DNA from: an archaeon
GTDB taxonomy: Archaea; Nanobdellota; Nanobdellia; Woesearchaeales; GW2011-AR15
Length of the DNA stretch: 64,000 bases
NCBI GenBank assembly: GCA_018657065.1
Contig: JABHXU010000015.1
Coordinates: 52,191 to 116,190, forward strand
Reading direction: 5' to 3'
Below the pieces are notes generated by a model, which had not been told where the DNA came from, did not search any database, and saw only the letters and a list, made by a program, of their open reading frames with translations. This document shows, piece by piece, positions 60,501 to 64,000 of this stretch. Position 1 is the first letter of the stretch. Every line of letters begins with the position of its first letter. The translations under genes were made by a program, and so were the position numbers.

Positions 60501-61330
60501 GTTGGACAGTATACAGGTTTATGAACATTTTTACCATTTTCACAAACAGCTTCATAGAGTTTTCCATATGGTCTATTTGTTGAAAATGAACAATAATCTA
60601 CTGATCCGGAGTTTCCTGATTGAGCTTTACCAACTTGATAATAATTGATTCCACCATCAGAATCTGTGCATGTTTCAGATACACAATCATCAGATAGTAC
60701 AATACCATCATAATTCCAGTCTAAAGAATATACAAAAATTTGGTTATTATTAGCATCTTTAAATCTAATTGAATCATCACCAAAATAGATCCAAGTTCCA
60801 GTATTTGTTTGTGGAGTTTGTCCACCTTTATATTTATCAAAACCATAATTTACCTTATTTGGATTAATTGCTAATCTAATTTCACCTAAGGAACCTAATG
60901 AATATACATCAGATTGATATTCACAATTGTTATCAACTGTGTCTTCATAACTTTTTCCATATGTTAAATCCTTTATAGTAATTTCAGTTTCACCATTAAC
61001 ACATTTGTAATCATCAATTTCTAACATGTGTGTTACTCCATCGTATGTTGTGTATAAAAGTTTAACACCTTCAGGATCCATATAACCATTATGTCCTGAT
61101 AAAAGAAGTGGTTCATCATAATCATCTCCAATTTGGATCTGACCATTGTAATAATAATAAGGAAAATTTACTTCATATCCTTGTTTATTTCTAAAATCTA
61201 TTTGAAATTTATTTCCAAAATAATCGAATTCTAATTCTTCTTTAATATTTTCACAAGTAATAGCATTTGCACTTAATGCTAATAATATAAGTAATGCTGT
61301 AAATATAATATATTTTAATTTTAATTTCAT
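57578..61330 (-). CDS. Secreted multidomain protein: SDGG repeats, two DsbA-like domains, Kazal domain
   Basis: About 1250 residues with signal peptide (IIFTALLILLALSANA). Numbered from the GTG at 61342: SDGG-type repeats start at about 225 (CTDSDGGINYYQVG), 297, 552, 637 and 1102 (CSDSDGGFNTWNKG). DsbA-like domain 1 is at about 390-545 with CPFS instead of CxxC. A Kazal-type domain is at about 884-923 (CTEQYDPVCGCNGETYSNDC). DsbA-like domain 2 is at about 935-1095 with CPFC and the cis-Pro loop GAKGTPAFFING. The ATG at 61330 is chosen because AAAGGTGA lies about 11 nt upstream. Likely roles are disulphide exchange at the surface plus protease inhibition, inferred from domains. Confidence 0.85.
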   Translation of the reverse strand: MKLKLKYIIFTALLILLALSANAITCENIKEELEFDYFGNKFQIDFRNKQGYEVNFPYYYYNGQIQIGDDYDEPLLLSGHNGYMDPEGVKLLYTTYDGVTHMLEIDDYKCVNGETEITIKDLTYGKSYEDTVDNNCEYQSDVYSLGSLGEIRLAINPNKVNYGFDKYKGGQTPQTNTGTWIYFGDDSIRFKDANNNQIFVYSLDWNYDGIVLSDDCVSETCTDSDGGINYYQVGKAQSGNSGSVDYCSFSTNRPYGKLYEAVCENGKNVHKPVYCPTNAPYCNRGKCTNEKGMCYETDDGIDIYERGTITEPRFEEGPQHTDYCQNMNTKQPWNNCEGSLCGIREYYCTNPYVTTTYVDRACPSGCNDGRCTDEPTQKMQPEPVKGSKNAPVKIIGYLGFQCPFSQRSWTTISSLFDKYGDSISFEFRNKPMPFHSNGDEFAMLGECILDEEGEDDFFKFVDLMMQNPPSSMNDAYNYAEDVGANDDEMEECVENGIFEQELEDDIEMSNDDDVSGTPTFLINSEIIVGAQPLENFIKIIDRYLGNNICIDSDNGKNYYEKGYTGNGVTRYDEDYCQLGGNPNDPSRNYYARECTGNNCYLIETYCSNNQGDNTYYKCPYGCSNGACKLQPTITCTDSDGGREIYEKGKTYALDASQNPRYWYDKCEDTNHLREYYCHEDNVHVNGDYVTCPNGCLNGECIQNNDFTYNVKTDKSIYNLGETVKVTGEISGQNAVGSVKTIVISPSGEAHKVYMYKQTCDTAVGTAVGPGVTWQTCIYEGKYVVGNSYSRYLYSDTEEVFIEDAKEESDAVAVAVAGNEDANAIEKYYLVSIATVSGHSKADFANFYSYKNEDLCYSNSDCKSNEFCELNTCGSRSGSCEVKPEVCTEQYDPVCGCNGETYSNDCFRKGASVSKDYEGKCTLSNNLEEPYLGKSNAPVTIIEYADYECPFCKRFHDDTFDQIKKEYINTGKVKFVFSNFPLSFHQNAYKAAQAAECAHEQGEFWDYHDLLFKNQADLSYENFKKWAKDLGLSSSRFNNCMDEERYKKEVNDDFNEGQQQGAKGTPAFFINGKLVSGAQPYQNFKKEIDEALGVVPNVCSDSDGGFNTWNKGTVISKETPNGATDYCINSYKLLEYSCNGDSTSSKYYDCEFGCDEGKCNTQTVDPNCDGCTYQGACLPYGTRLVKNSEPSYCGISKEFESQLRKNSVCQNNYECQSNTCMSGKCADLSEDLAETNSLIKQIFSWLSAIFG

Positions 61331-61342
61331 TTTTTCGTTCAC

Positions 61343-61522
61343 CTTTTAAATTATTAGTTTCATCATGATTTGTTAGCTGTTATGCTAACTATTTACATTA
61401 TTGTTAAACCAGACCACCTTTTAAATCTTGGGCGGTCCAATAAGGTGTAATAAGAAGAAATAAGTCTTTATTTGATCTAAAAATAATAATAATTGGTCCA
61501 ATTATATAGATTTACCTAAAAA
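61343..61522 (-). promoter_or_regulatory. Leader and spacer with hairpin upstream of the DsbA/Kazal gene
   Basis: GTTAGC (61372-61377) and GCTAAC (61384-61389) form a 6-bp hairpin in the probable 5' leader, between a TATA-like TTTAAA (about 61420-61425) and the ribosome-binding site. GACCACC (61412-61418) and GGCGGTC (61431-61437) form an imperfect, GC-rich inverted repeat around the TATA-like sequence. The remainder, to 61522, is AT-rich with nothing recognised and no ORF. Confidence 0.35.
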
Positions 61523-62518
61523 TCAGTTGGTTAGCTCTAATTTTTTGAATTTGCCTATTTTTTCAACATCTATGATATGTTTCTTCTCAAGGTTTTCAAT
61601 AACTCTTATTAGCGAAGTTTTAGGAATTCCTACTTCCCTAGAAATCTCGTTTTGGGTTATTCTACAATTTTTTTCCATTAAATATTTGACAACATTTTGT
61701 TCTTTAAAATCAAGAGTTCTCATAATATCATTTGTTCTGTTTCCTGGTTGTGATAAATGAGGTTTTGTTTCAATTTTATTTTTTTCAAATTTTGCTTCTT
61801 TTTTGTTTGTAATTAAAAATATTGAAGCTCCAGCGATTAAAATAAAAACAATGAGAGGCCATAGACTTATTTTTCTTTTATAATTAATAATAGATTTATC
61901 TAATTTAACTTCAATTTGAGAAATTTGACCATGTCCAACAATAACATCTAAGAATCCTGCTCCATCATTAAAATTTGCAAAAACTCTACAATTTCCAATT
62001 GGTGAATATTCATAATTAAATGACCCAAATTTATCAGTTGTTCTTGGATAGTTTTCACCTAAATTATTTGTGCAATCAAATTTCATTTCAGCATTGTTAA
62101 CTAAATTATCAAGATTATCAAGAACCAAACCTTTAATTGATCCAACTTTGAATAATTCAATCTCAACATCATTTATTAGACCATTTTCAAAAACATAGTC
62201 ACCGTAATAATCTTTTCCAGGTGTTTCAAGTAAATCAGTTTTTAATGTCATAAAAATCTGATCTTCACCAAATGAATTTATAACAAATTCTCCTTGATTA
62301 TTTGTAATTACTTCAAATGAATGCTCTTTTTGTTTAATTATAATGCTTAGTATGACAATAGCATTTGCAATTGGTTTTTTTGTTTCTTTTTCGAGCAGTG
62401 ATATTTTTATAGTGTTTTTATCAGGAGGTAAATTTATTGTTGCTTCACTATCTTGAGAATAAGATGTGCTTAGTGAGATTAGAAATAAAAATAGGACAAC
62501 AAGCACTCTTTTTTTCAT
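61523..62518 (-). CDS. Membrane-anchored winged-helix protein with outer beta-sandwich domains
   Basis: A 331-residue protein in three parts. A signal peptide (VLVVLFLFLISLSTSYS) is followed by outer beta-sandwich domains resembling carboxypeptidase regulatory-like repeats (KPIANAIVILSI, GSIKGLVLDNLDNLVNNAEM). A membrane helix at about residues 222-240 (LWPLIVFILIAGASIFLI) comes next. The cytoplasmic winged helix has CRITQNEISREVGIPKTSLI and RVIENLEKKHIIDVEKIG. Similar membrane-bound one-component regulators are common in archaea. It might sense the cell surface and regulate genes such as its neighbours; the target is unknown. Confidence 0.83.
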   Translation of the reverse strand: MKKRVLVVLFLFLISLSTSYSQDSEATINLPPDKNTIKISLLEKETKKPIANAIVILSIIIKQKEHSFEVITNNQGEFVINSFGEDQIFMTLKTDLLETPGKDYYGDYVFENGLINDVEIELFKVGSIKGLVLDNLDNLVNNAEMKFDCTNNLGENYPRTTDKFGSFNYEYSPIGNCRVFANFNDGAGFLDVIVGHGQISQIEVKLDKSIINYKRKISLWPLIVFILIAGASIFLITNKKEAKFEKNKIETKPHLSQPGNRTNDIMRTLDFKEQNVVKYLMEKNCRITQNEISREVGIPKTSLIRVIENLEKKHIIDVEKIGKFKKLELTN

Positions 62519-62570
62519 AATAATTATTATTAATTCAACTTGTTCCTTTTATATTTTATTCTTTATCTTG

Positions 62571-63200
62571 TTATAATTCTAAAACTTCTTTTACTTTGCT
62601 GGCAATTTCATCAATGCTAGATAAAGCACTAACATTTAGAATTTTACCTTGATCTTTATAAAATTCAATCAAAGGTTCTGTTTGTTTTTTGTAAACCTCA
62701 AGTCTAACTTTTACAGATTCAGGTGCATCATCCGGTCTTTGTATTAGTCCGTTTGAACATTTATCACAAATTCCTTCTTTTTGAGGTTTTTTAAACATTA
62801 AATGAAACATTTCTCCACAAGTTTTACATGTTCTTCTTCCTGAAATTCTCTTTACAACTTCTTCTTCATTTAATTCAAAATTAACAACCTTGTCAATATT
62901 TTGAACTGTATCTAAAAACTTTGCTTGTGGAATTGTTCTAGGATAACCATCAAGAATGTAACCTGATTCACAATCATTTCTTTCAAGTCTTTCTTTTGCC
63001 ATTCCATTAGTTACTTCGTCTGGAACTAGATAACCTTGATCCATAAAACTTTGAGCTTTTATTCCTAGTTCAGTTTTATTTTTTATATTTTCTCTAAATA
63101 AATCTCCAGTTGAAATTTGAGGAATATTTACGTTATTAGATAATATTTTTGCTTGTGTTCCTTTTCCTGATCCTGGTGGACCTAAAAATATTAATTTCAT
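62571..63200 (-). CDS. adk: Adenylate kinase, bacterial type with zinc LID
   Basis: Interconverts 2 ADP and ATP + AMP. The 209-residue protein has Walker A GPPGSGKGTQAK, the AMP-binding stretch ISTGDLFREN, LDGYPRTIPQAKFLD, and a long LID with four Cys (CKTCGEMF ... CDKC; C-x2-C-x16-C-x2-C), which binds zinc. This is the monomeric bacterial form, not the short trimeric archaeal AdkA. It lies 7 nt after the hypothetical gene at 63208-63669, so both are co-transcribed. Confidence 0.96.
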   Translation of the reverse strand: MKLIFLGPPGSGKGTQAKILSNNVNIPQISTGDLFRENIKNKTELGIKAQSFMDQGYLVPDEVTNGMAKERLERNDCESGYILDGYPRTIPQAKFLDTVQNIDKVVNFELNEEEVVKRISGRRTCKTCGEMFHLMFKKPQKEGICDKCSNGLIQRPDDAPESVKVRLEVYKKQTEPLIEFYKDQGKILNVSALSSIDEIASKVKEVLEL

Positions 63201-63207
63201 TTATTTA

Positions 63208-63669
63208 TCACCCAAAATAGCTTAAATCATTTTTAATGTCAGTGTCTTTTTCCCATGCTGTTTTTAATTTCGCAACATGTGTTTTAATACTCGGTTTTAA
63301 TTTCACATATGAGTTATAAGAATCAATAATGAATTTAGCATTTTCTTCTTCACCATTATTTATTGATACTAAATTAGAATTTCGTATAATGAGCATTAAT
63401 TCCTTAAACAAAGTGTAAGCTGTCTCTTTTGTATTATCATTTACATATTTTGCTTCGTACAAATCTCTTAGATTAGTTTCAGGTTGAACTATAGTACTCA
63501 TAATCTCTTTATAAAAATCAATCTTTTCAGTTATTTTAATTCTAATTTTTTGAAGAAAGATATAGGATAGTTCTTCAATATCGTCGATGTGAAAATCAAT
63601 ATTTAAATTTTCAAAATCAGGTAGATTATATGTTTTTTTTAATTTATTATATTCTTCTTTTGTTTTCAT
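63208..63669 (-). CDS. Hypothetical helical protein upstream of adk
   Basis: A 153-residue, almost wholly helical protein without Cys, signal peptide or membrane helix. It starts MKTKEEYNKLKKTYNLPDFE, then NIDFHIDDIEELSYIFLQKI and a region with RDLYEAKYVNDNTKETAY. I do not recognise the family; similar short helical proteins occur in DPANN genomes as far as I recall, without a known role. It is the first gene of a two-gene operon with adk. No ribosome-binding site is seen upstream; it may be leaderless. Confidence 0.65.
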   Translation of the reverse strand: MKTKEEYNKLKKTYNLPDFENLNIDFHIDDIEELSYIFLQKIRIKITEKIDFYKEIMSTIVQPETNLRDLYEAKYVNDNTKETAYTLFKELMLIIRNSNLVSINNGEEENAKFIIDSYNSYVKLKPSIKTHVAKLKTAWEKDTDIKNDLSYFG

Positions 63670-63743
63670 AACACGATTAGATAAGTGTAAGATATTAAAA
63701 GTTTTTGAAAAAGTTTATATAGAAATTATATAATTGAAATATT

Positions 63744-64000
63744 ATGTGTTTTGCACCGTATGTTTCTTTATCAACATCTATGATTGAATTTTTATTATCA
63801 ATATATTTTTTAACAAAAAATCCTAGGGATAAGTTAAATAGAATGATTGCTCTTATTTCATTTTTACTTGGGCTATATCAATTAAATGAATTTTTGATTT
63901 GCACAACAAGAGCACCAATTTTTACAATACTTGCTATGAGTGTAACAGCTATTTTACCAGCACTAGCAGTATCTTATGCATTAATTATGTGGAGAAAAAA
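63744..64000 (+). CDS. Polytopic membrane protein, N-terminal part (3' end outside window)
   Basis: The frame opens at ATG 63744 and is still open at the right edge, giving 85 codons. The product begins MCFAPYVSLSTSMIEFLLSI and shows three hydrophobic segments: about residues 10-24, 35-51 and 59-82. Charged loops (KNPRDKLNR) separate the first two. The pattern resembles the N-terminal multi-helix region of some membrane-bound sensor proteins, but too little is visible to assign a family. TATATAGAAATTATATAA upstream is promoter-like. It is divergent from the adk operon. Confidence 0.6.
   Translation, partial: MCFAPYVSLSTSMIEFLLSIYFLTKNPRDKLNRMIALISFLLGLYQLNEFLICTTRAPIFTILAMSVTAILPALAVSYALIMWRK

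Overview
The window looks like a chromosomal segment of a DPANN archaeon; a Woesearchaeota or Pacearchaeota-like lineage is my inference. It is AT-rich and uses the standard code with TGA as stop. Archaeal traits are the uS13-uS4-uS11-rpoD-tRNA-Leu-eL18-uL13-uS9 cluster, a HerA-type ATPase, an AlaX editing protein, TruD, a translin-like protein, archaeal-type PEP carboxylase, TATA-box promoters with leaderless first genes, and class III (pilin-like) KGQ signal sequences. Several housekeeping genes are of bacterial type: the AspRS, the zinc-LID adenylate kinase and thymidylate kinase. No transposase, integrase, rRNA or CRISPR array is visible.

Layout. 1-9 kb: the end of a thrombospondin-type-3 surface protein, valS, three tandem paralogous membrane proteins, a translin-like gene, dut, tmk, tRNA-His and small membrane proteins. 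9.3-13.2 kb: the ribosomal protein/RNA polymerase operon with an embedded tRNA-Leu. 13-22 kb: an MFS-NUDIX-MFS operon, an FKBP isomerase, PEP carboxylase, a stand-alone LAGLIDADG/HTH protein overlapping aspS, and aspS. 22-26.5 kb: a KGQ-anchored membrane protein coupled to a 1251-residue secreted protein that ends in a JAMM-like motif. 26.5-33.3 kb: corA, a HAD hydrolase, then a six-gene operon in which gatC, gatA and gatB alternate with a membrane protein, a cyclophilin and a patatin-like lipase, every junction overlapping by 4 nt. 33-40 kb: alaX, an acetyltransferase, a Cys-rich lipoprotein, a 28-codon gene, a uridine-kinase-like gene and two metallophosphoesterases. 40-62 kb: a region rich in surface proteins (Cys-rich, Asp-box, DsbA/Kazal), with HerA, a second KGQ-protein/metallopeptidase pair, a PIN module, a GT-C glycosyltransferase and truD. 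61.5-64 kb: a membrane-anchored winged-helix protein, adk, a hypothetical protein and a membrane protein cut by the window edge.

How parts fit together. GatCAB plus a bacterial-type AspRS with the His typical of non-discriminating enzymes suggests Asn-tRNA(Asn) is made by transamidation. ValRS and AlaX add to translation and its quality control. The most unusual material is extracellular: two paralogous modules, each a KGQIT-signal membrane protein overlapping by 4 nt a secreted protein with a metallopeptidase-like motif; large Cys-rich proteins sharing a repeat that begins C-x-D-[ST]-D-G-G; and a predicted secreted protein combining two DsbA-like domains with a Kazal domain. At the regulatory level, two distant promoters (the LAGLIDADG/aspS unit and a 28-codon gene) share one long inverted-repeat element directly against the TATA box.
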